Part shown: piece after piece, positions 16,882 through 26,712 of the stretch
Numbering within the stretch: position 1 is the first letter of the stretch
How the letters are laid out: every line of letters starts with the position of its first letter
Source of the DNA: Cystobacterineae bacterium
GTDB taxonomy: Bacteria > Myxococcota > Myxococcia > Myxococcales > Myxococcaceae
Reading direction: 5' to 3'
DNA: 55,334 nt
NCBI GenBank assembly: GCA_009782175.1
Contig: WRKR01000017.1
Location: 1 to 55,334 of the forward strand
The notes under the pieces: generated by a model
The model's database searches: none
Told to the model about the DNA's origin: nothing
What the model saw: the letters and a program-made list of their open reading frames with translations, nothing else
Position numbers and translations under genes: made by a program

Positions 16882-16969
16882 GCGGTTATGCTGTAGTTAT
16901 ACTGTGGTTATACTGTGGTTATACTGTGGTTATATTGTAGCTATATTGCAGTTGCATTGTAGTTATAAA
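16882..16969 (+). repeat. Eight-copy 11-bp tandem repeat upstream of a lipoprotein gene
   Basis: Eight head-to-tail copies of GTRGTTATAYT (16882, 16893, 16904, 16915, 16926, 16937, 16948 and 16959) end 28 bases before the start of the next gene. The central four are nearly identical; outer copies have drifted. Each copy carries a -10-like TATACT or TATATT, and 11 bp is close to one helical turn. A copy-number-variable promoter spacer is possible (inference). Confidence 0.85.
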
Positions 16970-16997
16970 AGAAAGAGGCAAAGAGAGGTTTAGAGAA

Positions 16998-17270
16998 ATG
17001 CGCGCTAAAAAGCTCCACAGGGTGTTGGCGGCCAGCTTGTTGCTGTGCATGGGGGTGGCCTGTAGCCCCTTAAACATTTGTTATAGCAACATGGAATGTG
17101 AGGGGGATGAGCGTTGTTTCAAAGGTGAGAAGGAGAGCTCTGCTGCCGAAGGTATTTGTTTGGCGCCCAGTTGTGAGCCTGTATGTGTGGTTTCAGCAGG
17201 GGAAGCCTGTTTTTGGGACCTTCAGGGCACCACGGGATGGGAAGCCCATTGTGTGGTTGTTATGCCTTAG
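16998..17270 (+). CDS. Small cysteine-rich lipoprotein
   Basis: This 90-residue protein has a lipoprotein signal peptide (RAKKLHRVLAASLLLCMGVAC, predicted acylated C22). It is followed by a compact cysteine-rich region, NICYSNMECEGDERCFKGEK..., with further Cys in GICLAPSCEPVCVVSAGEACF. The C-x5-C-x5-C spacing recalls the short disulfide knots common in myxobacterial lipoproteins; no named family is assigned. ATG 16998 has AAGAGAGG nine bases upstream. Expression may depend on the 11-bp repeat just ahead. Confidence 0.75.
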   Translation: MRAKKLHRVLAASLLLCMGVACSPLNICYSNMECEGDERCFKGEKESSAAEGICLAPSCEPVCVVSAGEACFWDLQGTTGWEAHCVVVMP

Positions 17271-17295
17271 AGAGCGGTTGGTTTTTGAGGAGAAA

Positions 17296-17610
17296 ATGCA
17301 CTCACTGCAAAAAAAAATGGAGAAAGCGGAGCTTTTGAAAAAAAGGCTTTTTGAGCTGCGCCAGGTGTTTGAAGCCAGAAGGGCTTTGTGTCGCGAGGTG
17401 CTCCAAAAACAGCAGTGTTTTTTTTATGTTGAAGGAGGGGAGCTTTCTCCACAACTCAAAGCGGAGAAAGAGGCCTTTGTCCGCCAGCTGAGCGTGTTGG
17501 CTGACAAAATTGCACAAATGCAGCGCCGAACGCACCGCCTGCGAGAGCGCCTCCAAGTCCCCCTTTCTCCTCTTCAAAAGGCCAGGCCCCCCAAGCCTGA
17601 AGAGAATTAA
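17296..17610 (+). CDS. Small coiled-coil protein, unknown function
   Basis: The ATG at 17296 is set by GAGGAG at 17287-17292. Earlier in-frame codons would translate the lipoprotein gene in another frame. The 104 residues are almost entirely heptad-rich helix (MHSLQKKMEKAELLKKRLFE, FVRQLSVLADKIAQMQRRTH) with one interruption near CFFYVEGGELSP, and a Pro/Lys tail. It begins 25 bases after the lipoprotein stop and is probably co-transcribed. It has no signal peptide and no recognised family. Confidence 0.65.
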   Translation: MHSLQKKMEKAELLKKRLFELRQVFEARRALCREVLQKQQCFFYVEGGELSPQLKAEKEAFVRQLSVLADKIAQMQRRTHRLRERLQVPLSPLQKARPPKPEEN

Positions 17611-17649
17611 AAGCTTTGGCCTTCCAAAGCGTGGCCCTGGGGCCAAGCT

Positions 17650-20484
17650 TTAAACCCTGGCTGCTGACAACAGAGGCTTGAGGTATTGCCCCGTATAACT
17701 CTTCTCCACTTTTATAATTTCTTCGGGAGCTCCCTGCGCGACCAAATATCCGCCTTTGTCGCCCCCCTCGGGGCCCAAGTCCACAATCCAATCGGCACAC
17801 TTGATGACATCGAGGTTGTGCTCAATAACCAAGACGGTGTTTTGTGCTTCCACCAGCCGGTTAAGCACTGAAAGCAATTTTTGAATGTCGTCAAAATGCA
17901 GCCCCGTTGTGGGCTCATCCAAAATATAGAGTGTTTTGCCTGTGGCCACCTTGGCCAACTCCCGCGAAAGCTTGACGCGTTGCGCTTCACCACCAGAAAG
18001 CGTAGGGCTGGGTTGCCCAAGTTTTAAATAGGAGAGGCCCACATCCTCCAGCGTCTGCAGAATGCGCGCAATTTCTCTGTGTAGGCCAAAAAAACCCGCC
18101 GCCTCCCGCACCGTCATCTCCAGCATTTCAGACACATTTTTTCCCTTATATTTCACCCGCAGCGTGGCGTCGTTGAAGCGTTTGCCGCTGCATACTTCAC
18201 AGGGCACAAAAACATCGGCCAGAAAGTGCATTTCCACGCGTTTGACACCGTCTCCATGGCACTCCTCGCAGCGCCCTCCTTTGACATTAAAGCTGAAACG
18301 GCCGGGGGCATAGCCAAAAGCTCTGGCCTCCGGAGTTTTGGCCAGCACCTCGCGGATGCTGTCAAAAACCTTCGTATAGGTGGCAGGGTTGGAGCGCGGC
18401 GTGCGGCCTATGGGCTTTTGGTCAATGGAAATAACCTTGTCGAGGAAGGCAAGGCCGCGCAGTTGGCGGTGGGCGCCTATGGTGCTTTGGCTCTCATGCA
18501 GGTGCTTCATGAGGGCCGGAAGCAAAATGCTGCTGACCAGCGTGCTTTTTCCGGCCCCTGAAACCCCTGTCACAGCAATGAGGGTGCCCAAGGGGAATTC
18601 TACGTCAATGTTTTTGAGGTTATGTGCTGTGGCCCCCAAAAGTTGAAGCTTTTGTGCATGGGGTTTGCGCCTTCGCTTAGGTATTTCAATGTGGAGGCGG
18701 CCTGAGAGGAAGCCCCCCGTGAGGCTTTGGGGGTGGTTTTGAATGTTGTGCAGGCTGCCTTCGGCAACAATGTGGCCACCCCCCTGCCCTGCATGAGGGC
18801 CAAAATCCACAATATGGTTGGCCGCGCGAATGGTTTCTTCGTCGTGCTCCACCACCAACACCGTGTTGCCCAAATCCCTCAATTGTTGGAGGGTGCTCAG
18901 CAGGCGTGCATTGTCTCGTTGGTGCAAGCCAATGGAGGGCTCATCCAAAATATAAAGCACGCCCGTCAACTCGCTGCCCATTTGGGAAGCCAGGCGAATG
19001 CGTTGCCCTTCTCCGCCGGACAAGGTGGCGGCGGATCTGTCCAGGCTCAAATAGGAGAGGCCGACGTTGCACAAAAACCCCAGGCGGTGGCGTATTTCCT
19101 TCAAAAGCTCCTGCGCAATGGAAGCTTCATGCGGGGAGAGTTTGAGTTTTTCCAAAAACAGTTGGGCTTCTTCAATGGAGAGGCGTACCAGCTCGCTGAG
19201 TTTCATCCCGTGGAGTTTCACGGAGCGGGAGGCGGGGTTTAAGCGCTCGCCATGGCACGCTTGGCAGGCTTTGTTGCTGAAAAAGCGCATATAATATTGC
19301 CGCATCGCCTCGGAGCCTGTGGCTTTAAAGCGGCGCATCAACATGGGCAGCACGCCTTCCCATGTTTGGTCCCACTGCCCGAAGGAGGCATGCTTCACGC
19401 GGAAGGACTCGCCCTGGCTTCCTTCCAAAAGGAGCGCGCGCGTCTTTTGCGGGAGTTTTTCCCAGGGGCAGTCCAAGTCAATGTGGAAAGCGCGCGAGAG
19501 GCTTTCAATTAACTCAGCAGTCCATCCTTCGCCTTTGGACATGGAGGTGGCCCATACTTCAATGGCGCCCTCGCGTATGGACAGTTTGGGGTTGGGAATA
19601 ATCAACTCCACATCCATTTCGGGTTTGGTACCCAGGCCATTGCATTCGGGGCACATGCCCAAGGGGTGGTTAAAGCTGAAGCGGGCGGGGGAAAGCTCAG
19701 GGAAGGAGAGGCCACAGCGGTGGCAGGAGTTCAGCTCGCTGAAGACGCGCTCCCCCTCTCCCTTTTCGTCTACCAGCACCAACACCCCCTTGCCCTCGCG
19801 CAGTGCTGCCTCTACGGAGTCCATCAACCGCTCGCGTATTCCCTCTGTCATAATTAAGCGGTCAATCACCAGCAGAATGTCGTGCTTGTGTTTTTTGCTC
19901 AAAGAAAGCTTTTGCTCCAGGGAAACCAACTTCCCGTCAATGCGCGCGCGCACAAAACCGCGCTTCAATGCATCCTGCAGCAACTCCTTAAATTCGCCTT
20001 TGCGCTGCTGGACAAGCGGGGAGAGCAGCTGAAATTTTTGTCCGGCAGGCAACTTGAGAATTTCATCTGCCATTTGTTGGGCGCTCTGGTTGCTGACGCG
20101 TTGCTGGCATGTGGGGCAGTGCTGCGTGCCCAGAGAGGCATAGAGGACGCGCAAAAAGTCATAAATTTCGGTGACTGTCCCCACGGTGGAGCGCGGGTTG
20201 GAGGAGGCGGCTTTTTGCTCAATGGAAATGCTGGGGGAAAGCCCGCGTATGCTGTCATATTTGGGTTTTTCAAGTTGCCCCAAAAATTGCCTGGCATAGG
20301 CCGAGAGGCTTTCTACATAGCGCCGCTGCCCTTCGGCATACAGCGTATCAAAGGCCAGGCTGCTTTTCCCACTCCCGGACACACCCGTAAAAACAACCAG
20401 CTGGTGCTTCGGTATGTCCAAGGAAATGTTTTTTAAATTGTGCTCGCGCGCACCTTTTATACGTATGTATTCCTTTTTCTGCAT
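17650..20484 (-). CDS. uvrA: Excinuclease ABC subunit A
   Basis: UvrA is the damage-sensing ATPase of nucleotide excision repair. From ATG 20484 (MQKKEYIRIKGAREHNLKN, the normal family start) it is 944 residues. It has two ABC ATPase halves: Walker A GVSGSGKSS (about 34-42) and GVSGAGKST (about 630-640), signature LSGGEGQRIRLASQ and LSGGEAQRVKLSREL, with D-E in ILDEPSIGLHQRD and ILDEPTTGLHFDD. Zinc modules are CHRC...CPEC (about 250-283) and CEEC...CEVC (about 736-763). The in-frame extension upstream to 21012 is not UvrA-like. It converges on the coiled-coil gene and diverges from the macroglobulin gene. Confidence 0.97.
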   Translation of the reverse strand: MQKKEYIRIKGAREHNLKNISLDIPKHQLVVFTGVSGSGKSSLAFDTLYAEGQRRYVESLSAYARQFLGQLEKPKYDSIRGLSPSISIEQKAASSNPRSTVGTVTEIYDFLRVLYASLGTQHCPTCQQRVSNQSAQQMADEILKLPAGQKFQLLSPLVQQRKGEFKELLQDALKRGFVRARIDGKLVSLEQKLSLSKKHKHDILLVIDRLIMTEGIRERLMDSVEAALREGKGVLVLVDEKGEGERVFSELNSCHRCGLSFPELSPARFSFNHPLGMCPECNGLGTKPEMDVELIIPNPKLSIREGAIEVWATSMSKGEGWTAELIESLSRAFHIDLDCPWEKLPQKTRALLLEGSQGESFRVKHASFGQWDQTWEGVLPMLMRRFKATGSEAMRQYYMRFFSNKACQACHGERLNPASRSVKLHGMKLSELVRLSIEEAQLFLEKLKLSPHEASIAQELLKEIRHRLGFLCNVGLSYLSLDRSAATLSGGEGQRIRLASQMGSELTGVLYILDEPSIGLHQRDNARLLSTLQQLRDLGNTVLVVEHDEETIRAANHIVDFGPHAGQGGGHIVAEGSLHNIQNHPQSLTGGFLSGRLHIEIPKRRRKPHAQKLQLLGATAHNLKNIDVEFPLGTLIAVTGVSGAGKSTLVSSILLPALMKHLHESQSTIGAHRQLRGLAFLDKVISIDQKPIGRTPRSNPATYTKVFDSIREVLAKTPEARAFGYAPGRFSFNVKGGRCEECHGDGVKRVEMHFLADVFVPCEVCSGKRFNDATLRVKYKGKNVSEMLEMTVREAAGFFGLHREIARILQTLEDVGLSYLKLGQPSPTLSGGEAQRVKLSRELAKVATGKTLYILDEPTTGLHFDDIQKLLSVLNRLVEAQNTVLVIEHNLDVIKCADWIVDLGPEGGDKGGYLVAQGAPEEIIKVEKSYTGQYLKPLLSAARV

Positions 20485-20815
20485 GCCAGGCCGGCATACA
20501 ACCTTCTGTCGCATTCCCCAAAGGCTTTTGCAAAGGCGGATGAGGCCCCTTTGAGGAAAACTCAGGGTGAACGAGAAGGCCAACAAGCCAAAAGACAGAT
20601 GAGCCAAAAGGCGAATATAAAAAGGCAAATATAAAAAGAGCCATGGACAAAGGCCTGGGGAGAGGAGGCCCGATGCCTGCCGTTTTTTTCTTGGAAATGC
20701 GGTGAAATAAGCGTTTAAGTCCACAGGGGGTGGCAGGGCTGCCAAGCTCGCGCTGGGGCCTGGTGAGGTAGGCGTTTCCACTGTTTGCTTTTTTGTTTTT
20801 GCTTGGAGGTTTGCT
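20485..20815. other. Divergent intergenic region between uvrA and the macroglobulin gene
   Basis: No gene is seen in these 331 bases. They hold a two-copy 14-bp tandem repeat GGCRAATATAAAAA (20610-20637) and an inverted repeat TGGCAG-GG-CTGCCA (20731-20744) that could be an operator. No recognisable LexA-type box or clear sigma-70 promoter was found. Confidence 0.45.
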
Positions 20816-23800
20816 GTGAGAGTTGGTCGGCTTTTAAGTGTAGCCATGGTTGTTGTTTTAGGCATGTGGGGCTGTAAAGGTTGTTTAAAGGAAAAGCCAG
20901 AAACACCTGGAGAGGAAACCCAGGCGGCTGTTTCTGAAAAAATACGCATAGAGGAGTTGCAGCCTTTGCCTTTGCCGCCTGTGTTGGAAGGTGCACCGGT
21001 GTTTGCTCCCACGGGAGCGTTGGAGGTGGTGGCCAGCCGCGCTCAAAACGGTGAAAACCCATTTGGGCCCACCCTTGTTTTTTCGGCACCTGTGCAGGTG
21101 TTGGAGGGGGAGCCCATTGTGGTGAATGGCCGACCCTTTGCTTCCATAGAGCCTCAGCTGGAAGGAGAGTGGCGTTGGTTAGGCTCCACAACAGTGGAGT
21201 TTGTGCCTTTAAAGCCGCCTCCTTTGTCTACGGAATATACGGTGCGCGTTCAAGCGGGCTTAAGGGCGTTGAGTGGGGCGGAGCTGAAGGAGGAATATGT
21301 TTTTGTGGCGCAAAATGAGCGCATAAAACTCCTCGCGCTCTCCCCCCGTGCGGGTGATCAGCGTTTGCAACGCTCTCCCCGCATAGAGTTGGTTTTCAAC
21401 CAGGCCGTGGATGAGAAGCAGCTGCTGGAGCAGGCTGTGTTGAAGCAAAGAGGGGTGCATGCGCCCATGGCGTTGCGGCTGGAGGAGAAATTCACCACAA
21501 GGGAGCGTTTGGAAAAGCAGAGAGAGGAGGCCAAGGCGCGGGGTGAGTCCACGAGTTATTATGAGCAGATGTTGGATGAAAGCCATGCGGCTTTTTTAAG
21601 GCAAACAAGCTATGTGCTGATGCCCGTTCGCCCGCTTGAGTTGGAGCAGGAGGTAGAGTTTTGGCTTCCTCCCATAAAATCCGCCGAAGGTCCGTTGCAA
21701 ACCGAAGAGGGTGTGGAGCGCCGTTGGCGCACGCATGGGCCTTTGGAGGTGAAAAAAATAGAAATGTCCGATGGGACGGGGGCCTTGCGCATTTTGTCCA
21801 ACAACTGTTTGAGTGCAAAGTCGCTGAAAACAAAGTTCAAAACGGTTCCGCCGGTGGAGATATCCGCCCACTATTGCAGCACATATGAGGGTATACAAGA
21901 GCTGGTGTATGCTTCTTTTGCGCCAGGCACCTCCTATGAAATAAGGCTTGAGAAAGGTTTGAAAGACGAGTTTGGGCAGGAGTTGGAGGCGGATTTTGTT
22001 GCCCATATAAAGACGGCTGACGTGGAGCCATACCTTGGCCTGGGCGGCAGCAATACGCTTGTGGAGTTGAGCCAGGTTGAAAAAGGTTTGCCACTTTCTT
22101 TTAGAAACCTTGAGCAAGCAGAGCTTCGGGCTTGGCGAGTGAATGTTGAAGAGTTTATGCGTTTGCACACGGAGGGCTATAAGCTGATACAAGGAGAGAG
22201 CCCTCCTTCTGTCATCAGCCAGTTTTTGGGGAGGGGCCCTGACATACAGAAGTCGCTGAAACTCAAGGCTGCTCGAAATGTCCAAGCTTCTCTCAAGTTG
22301 GATGTGAAGGAGCTTTTGGCAAAGCCTGAAGAAGGAGGCTTTGTTTTTATTTATGTAGAAGAGCCAGGAAACAGCTCGAAACACAAGAGCCACACGCTGC
22401 TGCAAGTGGCAGACTTTATTGTCCATGCCAAAATAGGCAATGCAAGCTCTGCGGCATGGGTGACCCGTTTGCAAGACGCTCAAGGCATGGAGGATGTCCA
22501 TGTTCAGTTGTTTGGCGACAACCAAAAACTGCTGTGGAAGGGGACGACGGACAAGCAAGGTTTGGTGTCCATGCTGGGCTTGCAAGCCGAAGGGGTTTCT
22601 AAAAACCAATATGCAGGAAATTTATTTGTTGTCGCCACGAAGGGGGAGAAGGTGACGCTGACAAGCACCCGCTGGGATATGTTCAGCGCATGGCAGTTTG
22701 GTCTGGAGGGTGGTTGGCCTTCGCAGCAGCCGGAGGCCCAAGGCATTCTCTTTACGGACAGGGGCGTCTATCGCCCGGGCGATGAAATACACCTCAAAGG
22801 CATTCTCCGCTATGTTGAGCTTGGCGAGAAGAAAATACCGGAAGGCGCTCGAATAGGCGTGAGCGCCCACTGTGGAGGGGATGAAACCTATACGTGGAAA
22901 ACAGAAGTTCAGTTATCTGCTTTTGGGACTTTTTCCATTTCAGAGCATATTCCCAAGGATGTTCCATTGGGGACCTGTTGGGTTGTGGCCTCCGATGGAC
23001 AGCAACTTTCCGTACAGGGCTCCTTCCAAGTTGAAGAATACCGTGCGCCGAAGTTTGCGCTGACGCTGAAGCCAGAAAAGAAAGAATTGCTGATGCAGGA
23101 GCCTTTGAATGTACAGGTGGATGCCCGCTATTATTTTGGCTCCCCCATGTCCGAGGCTCCACTGAAGTGGAATGTGTTTAGCAGGCCAAAACCCTTGAGG
23201 TTTGAGCAGCACCCCCTCTATGTTTTTGGGGGACAGTCGAATGGATATGGGGAGGATGATGAAGAGCATGGCGCAGGAGAATTGTCTCGTGTTGCCTCTG
23301 GGAGTGGAAAGACAGGGAAGGGTGGCGACTATGCCATTGCGCTGCGCTCTGTGGATGCACCCAAAGAGAGTGCCTATACCTATACGGTGGAGGCGGCGGC
23401 CACGGACGTGGACAGGCAAATGGCAGGAGGGAGCACCCGGCTTTCCATATTTCCTTCGGCTTATGTGGTGGGTTTGAAGGCGCCAAGCACCTATCCGCAG
23501 GTGAACAAGAGCGCTGAAGTGAGCGTATTGGTGACGGATATAACCGGAAAGCCCCTGGCGGGAAAGCCCGTTGAAGTTGTGCTCAACCGCATTGAATGGA
23601 AACTCATTGAGCAAAAGGATGCGACGGGTGGGTTTAGAACCATCAGCGAGAGGCAAGAAACAGAATTTAAACACTGCAGGTTGAGCTCAGCGGTTTCAGG
23701 CAGTGCATGTGAGTTTGTTGCCAGTGAGCCTGGTTATTATGTTGCGAAGGCGGAGGTGAAAGACGAGCAGGGGCGTGTACACCGCACCCAAAACAGCTTC

Positions 23801-26692
23801 TATGTTTTGGGTGAAGGGTTTATTTCTTGGAACCGAGACGAGGAACAAACACTGGAGCTGGTGGTGGATAAGCAAAGTTATGGCGTAGGCGACACAGCCC
23901 ATATCCTTGTCAAATCACCCTACCCTGAAGCGACGGCTTTGGTGATGGTGGAGGGTGATGGAATCATGAGCAAACAAGTTGTTCAGCTGCAGAGCTCTCT
24001 GCACAAGCTTGAAATTCCCATTACTGAAGAGATGATTCCCAATGCTTTTGTCAGCGTATTGGTAATGCGTCCGCGGATGATGAAGGGTGGCATAGAGCCG
24101 GGAAGGGATGCAGGTCGCCCTGCAGTCCGCATGGGGCTTGTTGGTTTTAAAGTGGAGAAGAAGGAGAAGCGCCTGATGGTTTCCACGCAAACAGACAAGT
24201 CCACCTATGGGCCTCAGGAAGAGGTGACGGTGGATGTGGCTGTTGCAGACTTTAAGGGCAAAGCGGTGGATGCGGAGGTGACTTTATATGTGGTGGATGA
24301 GGCTGTTTTGGCGCTCACTGCATATAAAACTCCGGATGTCATTGAATCCTTCTATGGGGAGAGAAGGCTTTCCACCCGGTTGGCGGAGCCTTTGATGCAT
24401 TTGCTTTATATGCGAGGCCAAGAGGAAAAAGGCGAAGACGAAGGTGGTGGTGGAGGGGAAGAGTTAAAAAGAGTGATGGGAATTCGAAGCGACTTCAAAA
24501 CCACAGTCTATTTCAATCCCTCGTTGTTGATGCACAATGGAACGGCGCAAGTGAAATTTAAGCTTCCCGACAACATGACGAAGTTTCGCGTCATGGCGGT
24601 GGCTGTGAGCAAGGACAACCGATTTGGAAAGGGCGAGGCGCATTTCCAGGTGAACAAACCTCTGCTGGCGCAACCTGCATTGCCCAGGTTTTTAAGAATA
24701 GATGATGAGTTTGAAGCGGGCATTGTCCTCCATGTTACAGAGCCGGGCATGAGCAAGGCAGAGGCGACGGTGACGGCACAAATTCAGGGTCCGGTACAAT
24801 TGAGGGGAGAGAGCAGCAAGAAGGTGGTGATTGTCCCCGGGAAGCCTCAAGAAATACGGTTTCCTTTTTTAGCGTTGGGTGAAGGGGATGCGAAGTTTAT
24901 ATTTCAAGTCAACATGGGCAGTTTAAGCGACGGAGTGGAGCAAGAGCTTTATGTGGAGAAAGCCGGAATACCTCAGGCCTATGCCCTATATGGAGAGGTG
25001 GATGGTGCTGCTTCCAAGGAGCTTCTCAAGAAGGTGGAAGGCGTGAAACTTCCTGAGGGTGTTTTAGAAAGTTTTGGAGGCTTGGAGCTGCAGCTTTCTT
25101 CGACTTCCATGGGCAATTTAGAAGAAGGCTTTAAGCAACTCGTTCAATACCCCTATGGATGTGCGGAGCAACGTGCTTCCAAGTTGATTCCCTTTATTGC
25201 GCTTCGAGAAATTGCAGGACTGTTTAGCTTGCCATGGCCCGACAAAGCCGATGCTGCCTCCGAGTTAAGTGCTGTGTGGAACCGTTGGCGTGCGGATGAG
25301 CCGAGTTTGCGCAAAAACGCGCACCCTGATGTGGTCATCCAAAAGAACGTGGACGAGCTGCTGAGCATGCAGGCTTTGGATGGTGGCTTTCGTTATTGGT
25401 CAAGCTCAGCCTGCTCAAGCCCATGGGTGAGCAGTTTCGTCACGCTTGCTTTATGGAGAGCACGAGAGGTGGCTTTCGCAGTGCCTTCAGAGAAACTGCT
25501 TCAAGCCCAGAAATATGTAGAGGCGGTGTTGGGTGGGCGTGCTTCCGATTGTGGTTATTGGAAGGCGAACATGGAGACACGCGTTATGGCCGCCTATGTG
25601 TTAGCTCGAATGCACCAACCCAAGCCCAGTTATTATCCGGAGCTGTTAAAGCAACAGGACAAGTTAACCACCTTCTCAAAAGCCTTGTTAGCGCATGCCA
25701 TGTGGATAGGGAAAGGAGACAAACTCCAAGCAGAAAAATTGCTCAAAGAGTTGTTGTCCAAGGCCCGTGAGACAGCGAAGACGGTTTATATTGAAGACAG
25801 TTTGGATGTTGGAGCGCTCTTTGGCTCTCCTGTCCGGACGACAGGAGCTGTGTTGCAGACATTGGCTTTGGTTTCTCCCCAGCATCCCTACATAACGAAG
25901 ATGGTACGTTATTTGGCTGAGGATTCTCGGCGCAGGGATGGCTCGTGGAGCTCAACGCAAGAGGCGGCTTTTGCTCTCATGGGGTTGGTGGATGTGTTGC
26001 GTCAAAAAGAGAGGGAGGAGCCGGATTTTGTTGCCCGAACACTTTTGGGGGACAACCCTGTTGTGGAGAAGGTGTTTAAGGGCAGAAGCCTCAAAGCGGA
26101 GAATGCACAGATTCCCATGGAAACCTTGTTGCAGTCCGGCACAGTTGGGGAGTCCAAAAACCTTGCTTTTGAAAAAGAAGGCGTGGGCGTCCTCTATTAT
26201 TCCGCGCTTCTTAAATATATGAGCAAACAATTGCCGCAAACCCCGATGGAGCGAGGCATTGCTGTGCAGCGTTGGTTTGAGCCTGAGGATAAAAAGCTTC
26301 AAACGAAAAAGTCCTGGGCAGGAGACAGGGTGCGCGTTGTTGTGCGCATTGCCACCCATGAACCCCGCCATTTTGTGGCCATAGAAGTTCCCTTGCCTGC
26401 AGGCCTAGAAGCCATCAACGCCTCATTGGCGACTTCCGTCGGCTCTTTTGAGCCCACCGAAGCCAACGCCAACCGCCTGGTTTGGGCCTCGCCGTTTAAC
26501 CACGTAGAAACGCGGGACTCGAAAGTGGTGTTGTTTGCTGATGAGTTGTCTCCGGGGACATATGAATACCGCTTCTGGGCTCGTGCGACGACCATTGGGA
26601 AATTTGTTTTGAAGCCAGCCATGGCCTCTTTAATGTACCAGCCTGACGTTTGGGGAAGCACTGCTGCTTCGGTTTTTGAAGTGTTGCCCTGA
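20816..26692 (+). CDS. Bacterial alpha-2-macroglobulin lipoprotein with thioester
   Basis: This is a 1958-residue YfhM-type alpha-2-macroglobulin. The GTG start has GGAGGT at 20805-20810. The N-terminus is a lipoprotein signal (MRVGRLLSVAMVVVLGMWGC, acylated C20). Macroglobulin-like beta domains include GVYRPGDEIHLKGILR (MG3-type) and DEAVLALTAYKTPDVIESFY before the central region. The thioester motif CAEQ is complete (C1449-Q1452), inside an alpha/alpha toroid (LEEGFKQLVQYPYGCAEQ, LQTLALVSPQHPYITKMV), followed by receptor-like C-terminal beta domains. Known relatives trap attacking proteases covalently in the periplasm. The gene ends 20 bases before pbpC, the classical partner that repairs peptidoglycan. 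Confidence 0.95.
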   Translation: MRVGRLLSVAMVVVLGMWGCKGCLKEKPETPGEETQAAVSEKIRIEELQPLPLPPVLEGAPVFAPTGALEVVASRAQNGENPFGPTLVFSAPVQVLEGEPIVVNGRPFASIEPQLEGEWRWLGSTTVEFVPLKPPPLSTEYTVRVQAGLRALSGAELKEEYVFVAQNERIKLLALSPRAGDQRLQRSPRIELVFNQAVDEKQLLEQAVLKQRGVHAPMALRLEEKFTTRERLEKQREEAKARGESTSYYEQMLDESHAAFLRQTSYVLMPVRPLELEQEVEFWLPPIKSAEGPLQTEEGVERRWRTHGPLEVKKIEMSDGTGALRILSNNCLSAKSLKTKFKTVPPVEISAHYCSTYEGIQELVYASFAPGTSYEIRLEKGLKDEFGQELEADFVAHIKTADVEPYLGLGGSNTLVELSQVEKGLPLSFRNLEQAELRAWRVNVEEFMRLHTEGYKLIQGESPPSVISQFLGRGPDIQKSLKLKAARNVQASLKLDVKELLAKPEEGGFVFIYVEEPGNSSKHKSHTLLQVADFIVHAKIGNASSAAWVTRLQDAQGMEDVHVQLFGDNQKLLWKGTTDKQGLVSMLGLQAEGVSKNQYAGNLFVVATKGEKVTLTSTRWDMFSAWQFGLEGGWPSQQPEAQGILFTDRGVYRPGDEIHLKGILRYVELGEKKIPEGARIGVSAHCGGDETYTWKTEVQLSAFGTFSISEHIPKDVPLGTCWVVASDGQQLSVQGSFQVEEYRAPKFALTLKPEKKELLMQEPLNVQVDARYYFGSPMSEAPLKWNVFSRPKPLRFEQHPLYVFGGQSNGYGEDDEEHGAGELSRVASGSGKTGKGGDYAIALRSVDAPKESAYTYTVEAAATDVDRQMAGGSTRLSIFPSAYVVGLKAPSTYPQVNKSAEVSVLVTDITGKPLAGKPVEVVLNRIEWKLIEQKDATGGFRTISERQETEFKHCRLSSAVSGSACEFVASEPGYYVAKAEVKDEQGRVHRTQNSFYVLGEGFISWNRDEEQTLELVVDKQSYGVGDTAHILVKSPYPEATALVMVEGDGIMSKQVVQLQSSLHKLEIPITEEMIPNAFVSVLVMRPRMMKGGIEPGRDAGRPAVRMGLVGFKVEKKEKRLMVSTQTDKSTYGPQEEVTVDVAVADFKGKAVDAEVTLYVVDEAVLALTAYKTPDVIESFYGERRLSTRLAEPLMHLLYMRGQEEKGEDEGGGGGEELKRVMGIRSDFKTTVYFNPSLLMHNGTAQVKFKLPDNMTKFRVMAVAVSKDNRFGKGEAHFQVNKPLLAQPALPRFLRIDDEFEAGIVLHVTEPGMSKAEATVTAQIQGPVQLRGESSKKVVIVPGKPQEIRFPFLALGEGDAKFIFQVNMGSLSDGVEQELYVEKAGIPQAYALYGEVDGAASKELLKKVEGVKLPEGVLESFGGLELQLSSTSMGNLEEGFKQLVQYPYGCAEQRASKLIPFIALREIAGLFSLPWPDKADAASELSAVWNRWRADEPSLRKNAHPDVVIQKNVDELLSMQALDGGFRYWSSSACSSPWVSSFVTLALWRAREVAFAVPSEKLLQAQKYVEAVLGGRASDCGYWKANMETRVMAAYVLARMHQPKPSYYPELLKQQDKLTTFSKALLAHAMWIGKGDKLQAEKLLKELLSKARETAKTVYIEDSLDVGALFGSPVRTTGAVLQTLALVSPQHPYITKMVRYLAEDSRRRDGSWSSTQEAAFALMGLVDVLRQKEREEPDFVARTLLGDNPVVEKVFKGRSLKAENAQIPMETLLQSGTVGESKNLAFEKEGVGVLYYSALLKYMSKQLPQTPMERGIAVQRWFEPEDKKLQTKKSWAGDRVRVVVRIATHEPRHFVAIEVPLPAGLEAINASLATSVGSFEPTEANANRLVWASPFNHVETRDSKVVLFADELSPGTYEYRFWARATTIGKFVLKPAMASLMYQPDVWGSTAASVFEVLP

Positions 26693-26712
26693 CAGACAAA
26701 CGTGAGCTCCAC

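Noticed and set aside
16882-16969. CRISPR-like or origin iteron array
   Set aside because: The 11-bp period without spacers excludes CRISPR, and there is no replication gene or DnaA-box pattern beside it.
20485-21012. In-frame N-terminal extension of uvrA by 176 residues
   Set aside because: UvrA homologues start near MQKKEYIRIKGAREHNLKN; the extension is low-quality sequence and overlaps the start of the macroglobulin gene.
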